Origin: Candidatus Omnitrophota bacterium
GTDB lineage: Bacteria > Omnitrophota > Gorgyraeia > Gygaellales > Profunditerraquicolaceae
Assembly (NCBI GenBank): GCA_030691865.1
Contig: JAUYDL010000054.1
Coordinates: forward strand, 1-56,203
Direction: 5' to 3'
DNA length: 56,203 nucleotides
Under the pieces are notes generated by a model. That model was not told the origin of the DNA and did no database searches. It saw only the letters and a program-made list of their open reading frames with translations. Shown here one piece after another: positions 25,359-33,048 of the stretch (positions within the stretch are counted from its first letter, which is position 1; each line of letters opens with the position of its first letter). Made by a program: the position numbers and the translations under genes.

Positions 25359-25858
25359 GCCTCCGTTTTCCCGCCTTTGGGGTGAGCTGTTTTATCTCCA
25401 TGGGAATTTCTCCTGATTATTAACAAGGTCAAGGAATAGCTAAGCGCGCCTAAAACTAAACCAATAACTAGATAACCGACAATCACCGGCAAAAGCACTT
25501 CAAAAAAGGAAAGTTTAAAAAATCCAGTCCAGCCGAAGTTTTTAAGCAACCCTTGAGCCTGCTGTTGCACCGTTTGCCAATTCAGTTTAAGTATAACAGA
25601 ACCCACTTTTATTGCCAAGATAAAAGTTACTAATGAGAGCCAGGTATTCGTAAGCAGGCCACCCAATAATGCTGCCGCGCGATTAGCCTTGAAAATAAAA
25701 GCCAAAAATAATGCCGCAGCCGGGCCAGTTCCGGGCAGTAAACCGGCAAATACCCCTAAACCCACGCCCAAGGCAATCTTCTGCGCAGAATCATTGATAT
25801 AAAAAAGTTTGGCAAAAACAAAATTTATAATTTTCTTAAAACGCGGCTCTTTAGGCAT
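25355..25858 (-). CDS. DUF2062 membrane protein
   Basis: 167 residues. ALGVGLGVFAGLLPGTGPAAAL followed by TNTWLSLVTF and a second hydrophobic pair match DUF2062, with about three to four membrane spans. The C-terminus is basic (RRNSHGDKTAHPKGG). It is coupled to gpmA (ATGA overlap) and follows the radical SAM gene by 2 nt. Its role is unknown. Confidence 0.88.
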   Translation of the reverse strand: MPKEPRFKKIINFVFAKLFYINDSAQKIALGVGLGVFAGLLPGTGPAAALFLAFIFKANRAAALLGGLLTNTWLSLVTFILAIKVGSVILKLNWQTVQQQAQGLLKNFGWTGFFKLSFFEVLLPVIVGYLVIGLVLGALSYSLTLLIIRRNSHGDKTAHPKGGKTEA

Positions 25859-25860
25859 AT

Positions 25861-26820
25861 TTAACCAGGCTTAATATTTACTCCGGCAAATCTTTCCGCC
25901 CCGTATGACTCCTGAATCCAGCCGTTAAGCAAATGATAACGCTCTAGAATTTCCTTAGCCTCCTGATATTCCTCTTTTTTCAGGCGGCGATTGATTTTAG
26001 GGTAACCGGAGGCCAAATGATACGGCAGATACTGGCTCATTAAACTTATGTAGGTATCCTCGGATAATTCGCCAGCAATAAATTTCATGACCTTTTCTGT
26101 TTGCGAGGAGCGGTTAGGCAGCACCAGGTGCCGGATGATCAGGCCTCTTTTAATCAATCCATCATCGCTAAATTCAGCCAACCCCACCTGCCGATGCATT
26201 TCTTTGAGCGCCTCTTGATTATATTTGACATAATCCGCAGCTTTTGATAATTTTTTAGAAACCAGGCTATCCCCATAACGGCTATCCGCTAGATATATAT
26301 CAACTATACCCGCTAAAAACTTAATCACTCCGGCTAGTTCATAACCGCTAGTATTATAAACCAAAGGTATTTTTAGCCCCCTTAAAATAGCTAGCTCTAA
26401 ACTTTTAAGTATTTGCGGTAAAACATGCGTGGGAGTAACCAGGTTAATATTATGACATCCCTGGCTTTGTAGTTTTAGCATTACTTGCGCTAACTCGCTA
26501 AAGGTGTATTCCCGGCCCTTTCCTAACTGGCTAAACTCATAGTTCTGGCAATAGACACAACCCATATTACAATGGCTAAAAAATATCGTACCGCTGCCGC
26601 CAGTACCTGAGATTGGCGGCTCTTCACCATAATGAGCCATGAAACTAAAAATTTTAGGAAGCGATGCTGTTTTACAAAAACCGATTTTATTATTTAAACG
26701 GTTAACCTTGCAACGGCGCGGGCAAATTTGGCAAGACTCAAGTGATAAAAATAGCGCATCAGCTATTTTTTTTAACTCTCCACTTTTATAGGCATTAAGA
26801 TACCCCGGATAATCTGACAT
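25861..26820 (-). CDS. Radical SAM protein (COG1313, PflX-like)
   Basis: 319 residues. Radical SAM cluster motif CNMGCVYCQN (about 86-95). An N-terminal Cys set, CQICPRRC...GFC, is typical of COG1313 and pyruvate formate-lyase-activase relatives. GTGGSGTIFFSH precedes the cluster. The substrate is unknown. Start and upstream stop overlap as TAATG, so it is coupled to the DUF4416 gene. Confidence 0.9.
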   Translation of the reverse strand: MSDYPGYLNAYKSGELKKIADALFLSLESCQICPRRCKVNRLNNKIGFCKTASLPKIFSFMAHYGEEPPISGTGGSGTIFFSHCNMGCVYCQNYEFSQLGKGREYTFSELAQVMLKLQSQGCHNINLVTPTHVLPQILKSLELAILRGLKIPLVYNTSGYELAGVIKFLAGIVDIYLADSRYGDSLVSKKLSKAADYVKYNQEALKEMHRQVGLAEFSDDGLIKRGLIIRHLVLPNRSSQTEKVMKFIAGELSEDTYISLMSQYLPYHLASGYPKINRRLKKEEYQEAKEILERYHLLNGWIQESYGAERFAGVNIKPG

Positions 26821-27380
26821 TAGGGTGCATAGAACTTTCTAATTTGATTAAAAATATCGATATATTCTTTACTGCAGTAGTCCGGATAGGTCCACTCATT
26901 GGCAGAGAACGAATTTCCTCTAAAAGAAAGGGTTATTTCGGCAAAGATGCCTTTACGCAAAAATATCCTATGCGCGTAATCCTTAGTTGTGGCCAGTACC
27001 AATTTAGCTAAATCAATATAGCCTGGATCGATATTCACCTGACGGGATTTGGCCGTCAAAAATTTTGTTTCCAGCCGATTGGTATAAAGCTTGACTCGAT
27101 ATAAATCCGCAATAGAGATAAGCTTAGAGAAACTGATAAATTTTCTCTTGAGCCCTTTACCCATCTCTGCTTCATAGTAATCTGTATAATTAAAGTCAAT
27201 GCCTGCTGATTCAAAATCAATTTTGCCAAATTTCTTTCTTAATTTTTCTTTGGCTTTTATAAAAATAGCCTCATCTTTATAGATGAAGCCAATTACTAGC
27301 TTAACTTTCAGATTATATTTGACGATTTTTTTCAATTTGGCTGGAAAACCATGGTTTGGCAACCAAATAGCCAAAGCCAC
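26820..27380 (-). CDS. DUF4416 family protein
   Basis: 186 residues. VKLVIGFIYKDEAIF, NYTDYYEAEMGKGLKRKF and RQVNIDPGYIDLAKLVLATT followed by KDYAHRI are diagnostic. The start is uncertain: the GTG at 27380 lies in a copy of the 42-bp palindromic repeat, and residues 1-15 (ALAIWLPNHGFP) are encoded by that repeat rather than by the family. An internal TTG encoding residue 16 would give the usual N-terminus. Function unknown. Confidence 0.85.
   Translation of the reverse strand: MALAIWLPNHGFPAKLKKIVKYNLKVKLVIGFIYKDEAIFIKAKEKLRKKFGKIDFESAGIDFNYTDYYEAEMGKGLKRKFISFSKLISIADLYRVKLYTNRLETKFLTAKSRQVNIDPGYIDLAKLVLATTKDYAHRIFLRKGIFAEITLSFRGNSFSANEWTYPDYCSKEYIDIFNQIRKFYAP
27351..27379 (-). repeat. 42-bp-type palindromic repeat, copy at the DUF4416 start
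   Basis: TGGTTTGGC and GCCAAAGCCA flank AACCAAATA. The arms match those of the copies at 27756, 28417 and 37078. It overlaps the apparent N-terminus of the DUF4416 gene. Confidence 0.75.
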
Positions 27381-27386
27381 AGAATT

Positions 27387-27734
27387 TTAAGGCAAGAACT
27401 GACTGATATACTGGGCGATCTTTTTACACTGATCTTCACGCATTTGATTAAAAAATATAGCCAGGTTAAATCCGCCGCTGGCCTCATCTTCAGTCCTTAC
27501 GACTACCCCCTTACATTCAACAATCGTGTTTTTGCCTGCCTGGCTTCTATTCGGCAGGCTTAATTTTACGGAAATCTTGGTAAAAGGCGGCATATATTTA
27601 TCTAAATGACAATAGGCACCCACACTGCTGATATTGTGTGAGACGGTAGAAAAATCATAGCCGTTTACCGCCAGATTAAGCGGCAACTTATGCGCCAGAC
27701 GTGGATGTACCCTGCGTTCTTTAATGCTCTTCAT
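27387..27734 (-). CDS. PilZ domain protein
   Basis: 115 residues. ERRVHPRLAHKLPLNLAVNG carries the Arg motif and HNISSVGAYC the [DN]xSxxG motif of c-di-GMP-binding PilZ domains; the rest of the barrel follows (VVRTEDEASGGFNLAIFF). It lies one base from the zinc-ribbon gene, so the two are cotranscribed. It may link c-di-GMP to the ExeA/GspB machinery nearby. Confidence 0.88.
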   Translation of the reverse strand: MKSIKERRVHPRLAHKLPLNLAVNGYDFSTVSHNISSVGAYCHLDKYMPPFTKISVKLSLPNRSQAGKNTIVECKGVVVRTEDEASGGFNLAIFFNQMREDQCKKIAQYISQFLP

Positions 27735-27964
27735 TATTTTTTCTCTTCTGCCTTATGGCTTTGGCTATTGGAGGCCAAACCATCGCCTTGCGGCTTAGAT
27801 TTATTGATAAATGTGCGCCAGCATCTTTTGCTGCAATAGAATTTTCCGTCACGATAATAGCGTTTTAGTTTCTTAATCAGCTTGTTACAGGCCAAACAAT
27901 TGGTCTGTTTTTCGGCTTTGGGTTTGGCTTCTGCTTCACTTTCCTTAACTGCTTCTAGCGCCAT
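27734..27964 (-). CDS. Small zinc-ribbon protein carrying an in-frame repeat
   Basis: 76 residues. One zinc ribbon, CLACNKLIKKL...FYCSKRCW, occupies residues about 23-50. Residues 56-69 (KPQGDGLASNSQSH) are encoded by the 42-bp palindromic repeat in the same frame as in the ATPase at 36264-37901. It overlaps the PilZ gene start by one base. Confidence 0.7.
   Translation of the reverse strand: MALEAVKESEAEAKPKAEKQTNCLACNKLIKKLKRYYRDGKFYCSKRCWRTFINKSKPQGDGLASNSQSHKAEEKK
27756..27797 (-). repeat. 42-bp palindromic repeat within the zinc-ribbon gene
   Basis: It matches 37078-37119 at 38 of 42 positions. TGGCTTTGGC and GCCAAACCA can pair around YATTGGAG. It encodes 14 residues of the host protein. 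Confidence 0.88.
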
Positions 27965-27995
27965 GACAATTTTCCTTTCCTTAGGTTGAAACTAA

Positions 27996-28337
27996 CTATA
28001 CCTGCATATTTATGAAATCTTTGAGGTAGTTCTGCTCTGCACTATTAAACTCTACAAACTCTATACCGGTTTGATTACGGTTAGAATGCGCCAGCGGCAT
28101 TGACCAGGCTACCTTACCAACAGGCCTTAATATCCGATTTAAAATATTAATTTCAAGCATTACCAACGTCGAGGTAGGAATAAACTGTTCGTTAGCGAGT
28201 CTTAAACCACCGCAACTTATATCCTTACTAATACCGCTATCAAAATCCGCTTTGCCCCTGAACTGATAACGAATCTTGGAATGAAAATTTAACCGGGGAA
28301 AACAGCGATTTTCCTTTTGTTTTTGCAATGTCACCAT
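27996..28337 (-). CDS. PilZ domain protein
   Basis: 113 residues from the ATG at 28337. A longer frame reaches a GTG at 28355, but that codon lies upstream of the -10 and cannot be in the transcript. PilZ motifs are ENRCFPRLNFHSKIRYQF (Arg motif) and KDISCGGLRL (DxSxxG). It is transcribed divergently from exeA. Confidence 0.85.
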   Translation of the reverse strand: MVTLQKQKENRCFPRLNFHSKIRYQFRGKADFDSGISKDISCGGLRLANEQFIPTSTLVMLEINILNRILRPVGKVAWSMPLAHSNRNQTGIEFVEFNSAEQNYLKDFINMQV

Positions 28338-28343
28338 TAAAAA

Positions 28344-28372
28344 AATATAACACACATTTTAAAATATGTCAA
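28344..28372 (-). promoter_or_regulatory. Promoter of the PilZ gene, possibly leaderless
   Basis: On the minus strand TTGACA (28372-28367), 17 bp, TATATT (28349-28344). The ATG at 28337 is 7 nt after the -10, so the transcript probably has little or no leader. Confidence 0.75.
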
Positions 28373-28375
28373 TAC

Positions 28376-28403
28376 TTTACAAAATTTGCAATTTTGCTAT
28401 AAT
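28376..28403 (+). promoter_or_regulatory. Promoter of exeA-gspB
   Basis: TTTACA (28376-28381), 16 bp, TATAAT (28398-28403). It is back to back with the PilZ promoter. A palindromic repeat copy lies between it and the exeA Shine-Dalgarno. Confidence 0.75.
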
Positions 28404-28416
28404 TGCTTACAGAAGC

Positions 28417-28444
28417 ATGGTCCGGCTTCCAATAGCCAAAGCCA
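28417..28444 (+). repeat. 42-bp-type palindromic repeat in the exeA leader
   Basis: ATGGTCCGGC and GCCAAAGCCA flank TTCCAATA, matching the core of the copies at 27756 and 37078. It forms part of the exeA 5' untranslated region, immediately before GAGGTG. Confidence 0.75.
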
Positions 28445-28459
28445 AAACGAGGTGAATAA

Positions 28460-29296
28460 ATGTACTGCAAATACTACGGGCTAAAAGAACGCCCTTTTAA
28501 TGTTACCAGCGACCCGGCTTTCTTTTTTTCCAGCAAAAAACATAAAGAAGCTCTCTCCCATTTACTTTATGGAGTCAGCCAAAGAAAAGGGATTATTGTT
28601 TTAACCGGAGAAATCGGCACTGGTAAAACCACCATCTGCCGTTTTTTCCTGAACCAAGTTGGCAAAAACGTAAAAACCGCCTTTATTCTGAACCCTACCT
28701 TCTCTGAGATCCAATTGTTGAAATCAATCGTTAATGATTTCGGGATTAATTCTAACAATAAAACAAAATTAGACATAGTTTTGGAGTTAAATAATTTTCT
28801 CCTACGCGAATCCACCGCCGGAAATAATCTGGTGCTAATCATTGATGAGGCGCAAAATTTAGAGCCCAATTTACTTGAGCAGATCCGACTGCTTTCCAAC
28901 CTAGAAACAGAAAAGGATAAGCTCTTGCAGGTAATTTTAGTCGGACAACCGGAATTAAATACCCGGCTTAATTTATATGATTTAAGACAACTGCGGCAAA
29001 GAATTATGGTTAGATATCACATTACGCCGCTAGACAACGATGAAATCAAAGACTACATTAACTACCGCTTAAAGATTGCCAGGGCAGAGCATGGGTTAGA
29101 AGGCCAAATTGAATTTAGCGATGAAGCTATCGAAATGATCAGCCGCTTCTCCGGCGGTACGCCCAGATTAATTAATATGATTTGCGATCGGGCGCTTTTA
29201 GCCGGGTTTGTCAGTGAAACTAACCATATAGATTTTGGTATTATCGAAAGATGTATCGAAGAGCTGGACAGTTACTTTGTGAGTAAAAACGCATGA
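28460..29296 (+). CDS. exeA: ExeA/GspA-type AAA ATPase
   Basis: 278 residues. YYGLKERPFNVTSDPAFFF is the ExeA start; Walker A is GEIGTGKT (residues 50-57) and Walker B LVLIIDEAQNL. The C-terminal lid has RFSGGTPRLINMICDRALL. In Aeromonas ExeA works with ExeB to place the type II secretion pore through peptidoglycan. It overlaps the gspB-like gene by 4 nt. It lacks the extra membrane and peptidoglycan-binding half of the full ExeA, giving the short form. Confidence 0.92.
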   Translation: MYCKYYGLKERPFNVTSDPAFFFSSKKHKEALSHLLYGVSQRKGIIVLTGEIGTGKTTICRFFLNQVGKNVKTAFILNPTFSEIQLLKSIVNDFGINSNNKTKLDIVLELNNFLLRESTAGNNLVLIIDEAQNLEPNLLEQIRLLSNLETEKDKLLQVILVGQPELNTRLNLYDLRQLRQRIMVRYHITPLDNDEIKDYINYRLKIARAEHGLEGQIEFSDEAIEMISRFSGGTPRLINMICDRALLAGFVSETNHIDFGIIERCIEELDSYFVSKNA

Positions 29297-29760
29297 GCAT
29301 CATTAATGAGGCATTAAAAAAAACCGAAGAGTACCTCCAAAAAAATGCCGCCAAAGATAACCTCCTGGCGCCTAAGCCCGCCGGAGCTAAACCATTCCTC
29401 CTTTATATTTTAATTTTATTGGCCGGGCTTTCGCTGGGCAACTTTATATTTAACCTGCTGAGCCATGAGCTCCAAACTACTCAAACGCAAAAGTTAAATG
29501 CTTTGCCTGTTATCCAAACTACAAATTCTCCCCCTGCAGCTGCCTTGCCGAGCCAACCACCGGAAGAAAAGAAACCCGCAGAACTCAACTTTGTTTTAAA
29601 CGGAATATTCTTCTCCGATAATGACGGCTACGCATTAGTCAATAACCAGATTGTAAGAGAGAATGATTACGTTGATGGAGCTAAGGTGGGTTTGATTACT
29701 ACCAATACTGTAGAACTAGATAACGCCGGCCAGAGGATTACTCTATCCACTCACAGGTAA
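29293..29760 (+). CDS. gspB: GspB/ExeB-like membrane protein
   Basis: 155 residues. The start MSIINEALKKTEEY is typical of GspB. One membrane helix spans about 35-57 (FLLYILILLAGLSLGNFIF), then a Pro-rich linker, then a small periplasmic domain (LNFVLNGIFFSDNDGYALVN, NTVELDNAGQRITL) like GspB/PilP C-domains. It is coupled to exeA (ATGA) and overlaps the convergent aroB by 18 nt at the 3' end. Confidence 0.85.
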   Translation: MSIINEALKKTEEYLQKNAAKDNLLAPKPAGAKPFLLYILILLAGLSLGNFIFNLLSHELQTTQTQKLNALPVIQTTNSPPAAALPSQPPEEKKPAELNFVLNGIFFSDNDGYALVNNQIVRENDYVDGAKVGLITTNTVELDNAGQRITLSTHR

Positions 29761-30849
29761 CGCAAAAAAAGCCCCGCAGATTGCTTCTTTAATTAAATCT
29801 AATTTAATATTTCGCACGATCCTGGGCTTGCCAATACCGCCGATAAGCACAAACTTATTTTCCTTACCCGAAAACTTTTTATCGTGATAATGCGCCCGGA
29901 TAATCTTGGCGGCCGATACGCCTTTTATCTTTATAGGCAGGCCATAAAGCTTAATCAAATTCCTAATACGTAGCGCTGACTGTGTATCGATTAATCCTAA
30001 CCTTTTACTTAAGTCAACAGCAACGATCATGCCCAGGCTAACTGCCTGGCCGTGGTTATAACTTTTATACCCGCCGGCAGCCTCAATGGCATGGCCAATC
30101 GTATGCCCAAAATTAAGAATACTCCTTAAGCCTAAAGTTTCTTTTTCATCCCGGTAAACTATGCCTGCTTTAATCCGGCTACAGGCATGAATGATTGTTT
30201 CCAGGGTAGCAGGATTTCGCTGCACTACTTTTTGATATTTATTTTCTAGAAAACTAAAAAGCTTTTGGTCTTTTATTACTGCGTATTTAATTACCTCCGC
30301 CATCCCGCAGCGAACCTGCATTATATCAAGGCTCTTTAAAAAATTTATCTCACTAAAAACCAGCCTGGGCTGATAAAATGCTCCCACTAAGTTCTTGCCT
30401 AAATCCAGGTCAACGGCGGTTTTGCCGCCGATGGCTGAATCCACCTGAGCCAACAAAGTCGTAGGAATCTGGACATAGTTAATACCTCGCTTATAAACCG
30501 AAGCCACAAATCCTGCTAGATCACCAACCACCCCTCCGCCAAAAGCAATAATAAAAACTTTTTTCTTTTGGTCAAACTTAGCTAACTCTTTAATGACCAG
30601 GCTGGCTGTTTCTATAGACTTGGTTTTTTCGCTATCCGCAACCAGCTTAAAATGACAATTAAATCCGTTCCCGGACAAAACTTGCAACAACTTTGCGCCG
30701 TATTTATTTTTCAAAAAGGCATTGGTAATAATGAAGGCATCTGTTCCAATATCTAATTTTTTTAAATATGCGCCAAGTTGATAAAATATACCACCTCCGA
30801 TAACTATCTGATATGAACGCTTACCTAAATTAACCCTTACCTTATGCAT
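29743..30849 (-). CDS. aroB: 3-dehydroquinate synthase
   Basis: 368 residues. Core motifs: AFGGGVVGDLAGFVASVYKR, QIPTTLLAQVDSAIGGKTAV, KYAVIKD and NFGHTIGHAIE (metal His). It makes 3-dehydroquinate from DAHP, step 2 of the shikimate pathway; aroQ (step 3) is at 47868. The gene ends inside the tail of gspB and starts 1 nt after the protease gene in the operon. Confidence 0.97.
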   Translation of the reverse strand: MHKVRVNLGKRSYQIVIGGGIFYQLGAYLKKLDIGTDAFIITNAFLKNKYGAKLLQVLSGNGFNCHFKLVADSEKTKSIETASLVIKELAKFDQKKKVFIIAFGGGVVGDLAGFVASVYKRGINYVQIPTTLLAQVDSAIGGKTAVDLDLGKNLVGAFYQPRLVFSEINFLKSLDIMQVRCGMAEVIKYAVIKDQKLFSFLENKYQKVVQRNPATLETIIHACSRIKAGIVYRDEKETLGLRSILNFGHTIGHAIEAAGGYKSYNHGQAVSLGMIVAVDLSKRLGLIDTQSALRIRNLIKLYGLPIKIKGVSAAKIIRAHYHDKKFSGKENKFVLIGGIGKPRIVRNIKLDLIKEAICGAFFALPVSG

Positions 30850-30850
30850 A

Positions 30851-31474
30851 TTAAAACCCTACCCCCATCATTCTAATTACGGCGCCCACCAGCGGCCAAA
30901 GCAAGCGATCAAACATTCCCAACCAGATAAATACAAAAAGGATAATAAAACCATAACGCTCAAACCCCGCATACTGCTCTGATAAATGCGCTGGCAATAA
31001 ACCCATTAAAATTCTTGAACCATCTAACGGCGGGATAGGTATAAGATTAAATATGGCTAAGACAACATTAATCGTAAGCAGATATTTTGTTGCGCTAATG
31101 CCCTGCGCAGGAATAAATCTTAATATTCCGGCCATAATAAAAGCCAGGATAAAATTAGCCAGCGGGCCGGCCAGGCCAATCCAGATCATATCCCTTTTGG
31201 GATTCTTTAGGCTCCGGTAATTTATGGGAACAGGCTTGGCCGCGCCAAAAACAAAACGTCCGGCGGTAGATAAAAAAAGCACCAAGGGCAAAAGAATAGT
31301 CCAGAAAGGATCAATATGCGCCAGCGGATTTAAGGTTAACCGGCCGCTTAATCTAGCCGTAGAATCTCCCAGCTTATAAGCCACTAAACCATGCGCAAAT
31401 TCGTGCACGGTTATGGCAATCAGTAAAAGCGCAAAAGAAGCGGCAAAGGAAATAATTGAATACAAAAGGTTCAA
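30851..31474 (-). CDS. Site-2 protease family (M50) membrane metalloprotease
   Basis: 207 residues. Zinc motif HEFAHG (His24, Glu25, His28) in the first helix, and NLIPIPPLDGSRIL with the third ligand Asp. Five to six membrane helices, no PDZ domain: the short ZIP-like/rhomboid-size form. Such proteases cut membrane-spanning substrates. It overlaps the SH3-domain gene by 4 nt. Confidence 0.93.
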   Translation of the reverse strand: MNLLYSIISFAASFALLLIAITVHEFAHGLVAYKLGDSTARLSGRLTLNPLAHIDPFWTILLPLVLFLSTAGRFVFGAAKPVPINYRSLKNPKRDMIWIGLAGPLANFILAFIMAGILRFIPAQGISATKYLLTINVVLAIFNLIPIPPLDGSRILMGLLPAHLSEQYAGFERYGFIILFVFIWLGMFDRLLWPLVGAVIRMMGVGF

Positions 31475-32262
31475 TTTAGTGCCTCGATAATATCGATCTG
31501 AATAATAGGATATTTACTTGCAGCCAGACTGATTAATTTTCCCGTAACCTTAACTTTGCGATAATTAAGGCTGTCTAAACTTTTGCGATCGCCTTTAAGA
31601 AAATATATTTTATTTTCAGAGGTGATCAACTTATGCGTAGCCTTGCGCCAGAGGACTATCCCGTAAGGGCTAACCTTGCCCTCAACTACCAATTGATCGT
31701 TTAATTTGACAGTATCTGTGACCTTAACCGGAGCATCCTGTTTCTGGAACAGGACCACCTCTTTATTCACAAATTTTTTATTCACCCAAGCATAACTCTG
31801 ATAAACCGGATGAATCTTATACCAGCCTTCCTCATCTGCAATGACATTAACCACCGTGGCTTTATCAACTTTCCCCAGAATCCATGCCGATTCAGTCGGC
31901 CCCAACCGGATATTTACTCTATCTTTAATTACCTTAGCGCTAAGACACTTGCCTGATTGGGAAGCAAAATCAGTATTAACATTATTGCATTCACAAAGAT
32001 TCTTTTTTATATAAGAAGGCGCCTCGACAGGCAGGCGGATCTTATACCAATCATAGGCTTCCCAGACAACTTCTACTAATTCGCCTTTAGCCAGAGTGCA
32101 AATGACCTCTGCAACTACCGTGGCATCCACTCGAACATTTATGCCGTTGGCATTGATCTGACCTGTAAAAGCACCAAAAGTCTCCGCAAATACAGTGCCC
32201 ACCAGACTAAAACAAACCATAAGAAAAATAAGTGTGTCCTTAATTTTAAGATTTAGCAGCAT
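31471..32262 (-). CDS. Exported protein with two SH3b domains
   Basis: 263 residues. Signal peptide about 1-26 (CFSLVGTVFAE). Two bacterial SH3 domains: residues about 33-80 (INANGINVRVDATVVAEVIC, WYKIRLP) and 105-165 (KDRVNIRLGPTESAWILG, WYKIHPVYQSYAWVN). The C-terminal part (VEGKVSPYGIVLWRKATHKL) is a small beta-domain. It probably binds peptidoglycan in the periplasm. Confidence 0.85.
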   Translation of the reverse strand: MLLNLKIKDTLIFLMVCFSLVGTVFAETFGAFTGQINANGINVRVDATVVAEVICTLAKGELVEVVWEAYDWYKIRLPVEAPSYIKKNLCECNNVNTDFASQSGKCLSAKVIKDRVNIRLGPTESAWILGKVDKATVVNVIADEEGWYKIHPVYQSYAWVNKKFVNKEVVLFQKQDAPVKVTDTVKLNDQLVVEGKVSPYGIVLWRKATHKLITSENKIYFLKGDRKSLDSLNYRKVKVTGKLISLAASKYPIIQIDIIEALN

Positions 32263-32283
32263 TTAATTTAACCTTACTTTTAT

Positions 32284-32586
32284 TTAAGCCTTGGGAGCAG
32301 CCTTAGGAGCAGCAGCCTTAGGAACAGCAGCCTTGGCATCCTTTGCTCCAGCAGCAGCCTTAGGGGCAGCAGCCGGTGCACCCTCTTCTGTAGTCGTGGC
32401 AGCCTTCTCAACCTTCTCTTTTTTAATCTTAATCCTTAAGGTCTTGATCTTGGGTAAACCATAGACCGAATCCCCTTGTTTCCAATTACCTTTTTCCTGC
32501 ATCTGCCTGATGCGCTCAATACGTTTTAATACCGAGCGGGTCTTTTTGTCCTTTTCCGAAATAGTTAATGACGGATGTATTGACAT
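32284..32586 (-). CDS. Small basic protein of the Chlamydiae/Verrucomicrobia type
   Basis: 100 residues from the ATG at 32586 (AGGAGG upstream); the frame runs eight codons further. The core MSIHPSL...RSVLKRIERIRQMQEKGNW, then GLPKIKTLRIKIKK matches the PVC-specific small basic protein. The family is typically about 70 residues; here residues 65-100 add an Ala/Lys/Pro-rich tail (AAAPKAAAGAKDAKAAVPKA). Ribosome association has been supposed for the family. It is a good lineage marker. Confidence 0.85.
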   Translation of the reverse strand: MSIHPSLTISEKDKKTRSVLKRIERIRQMQEKGNWKQGDSVYGLPKIKTLRIKIKKEKVEKAATTTEEGAPAAAPKAAAGAKDAKAAVPKAAAPKAAPKA

Positions 32587-32588
32587 GT

Positions 32589-33032
32589 TTATAGCCTCCT
32601 TATACGGCAACTCGCGTAGGTTCTCTGCAACTGGATCAGCAAAGGTTGCGCGCTCTCTTGATTAGAAAATTTGCCTACGCACAAAATAATATAATCTCCT
32701 TTAGCAAAAGCCATCGGAGTTAATCCTTCTTTTAGTAACAACTGAACTTCGGATAAAGCAAGTTGCTTGTTTTTAAAAGTTGCCACTTGAATAGTATAGC
32801 CAGCCTGATCTGTGGTATTATTTTTAACCCAGGCAACACGTTTTCCTTTTTCCACCCCCAAAGAAAAAGAAATAATACCAGTTAAAGCCAGGCCCATGAT
32901 TAAAAGCATAACTTTTTCATATCCCCGGATACGTAAAAAAAACGGATTTTTATGGCTGCGCGGCTTATATTGCCCGCTATTCTCACCCGGAGAAAAAAGT
33001 TCAGATTGTGAATAATCCTGCTTTTCTACCAT
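32589..33032 (-). CDS. SPOR domain membrane protein
   Basis: 147 residues. One membrane helix at about 38-60 (KVMLLIMGLALTGIISFSLG). A SPOR domain at about 75-147 (TIQVATFKNKQLALSEVQLL, YIILCVGKFSNQESAQPLLI), which binds denuded peptidoglycan at septa. Two nt before the small basic protein, so cotranscribed. Probably a cell-division factor. Confidence 0.87.
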   Translation of the reverse strand: MVEKQDYSQSELFSPGENSGQYKPRSHKNPFFLRIRGYEKVMLLIMGLALTGIISFSLGVEKGKRVAWVKNNTTDQAGYTIQVATFKNKQLALSEVQLLLKEGLTPMAFAKGDYIILCVGKFSNQESAQPLLIQLQRTYASCRIRRL

Positions 33033-33048
33033 AAACTAATATTATTAC

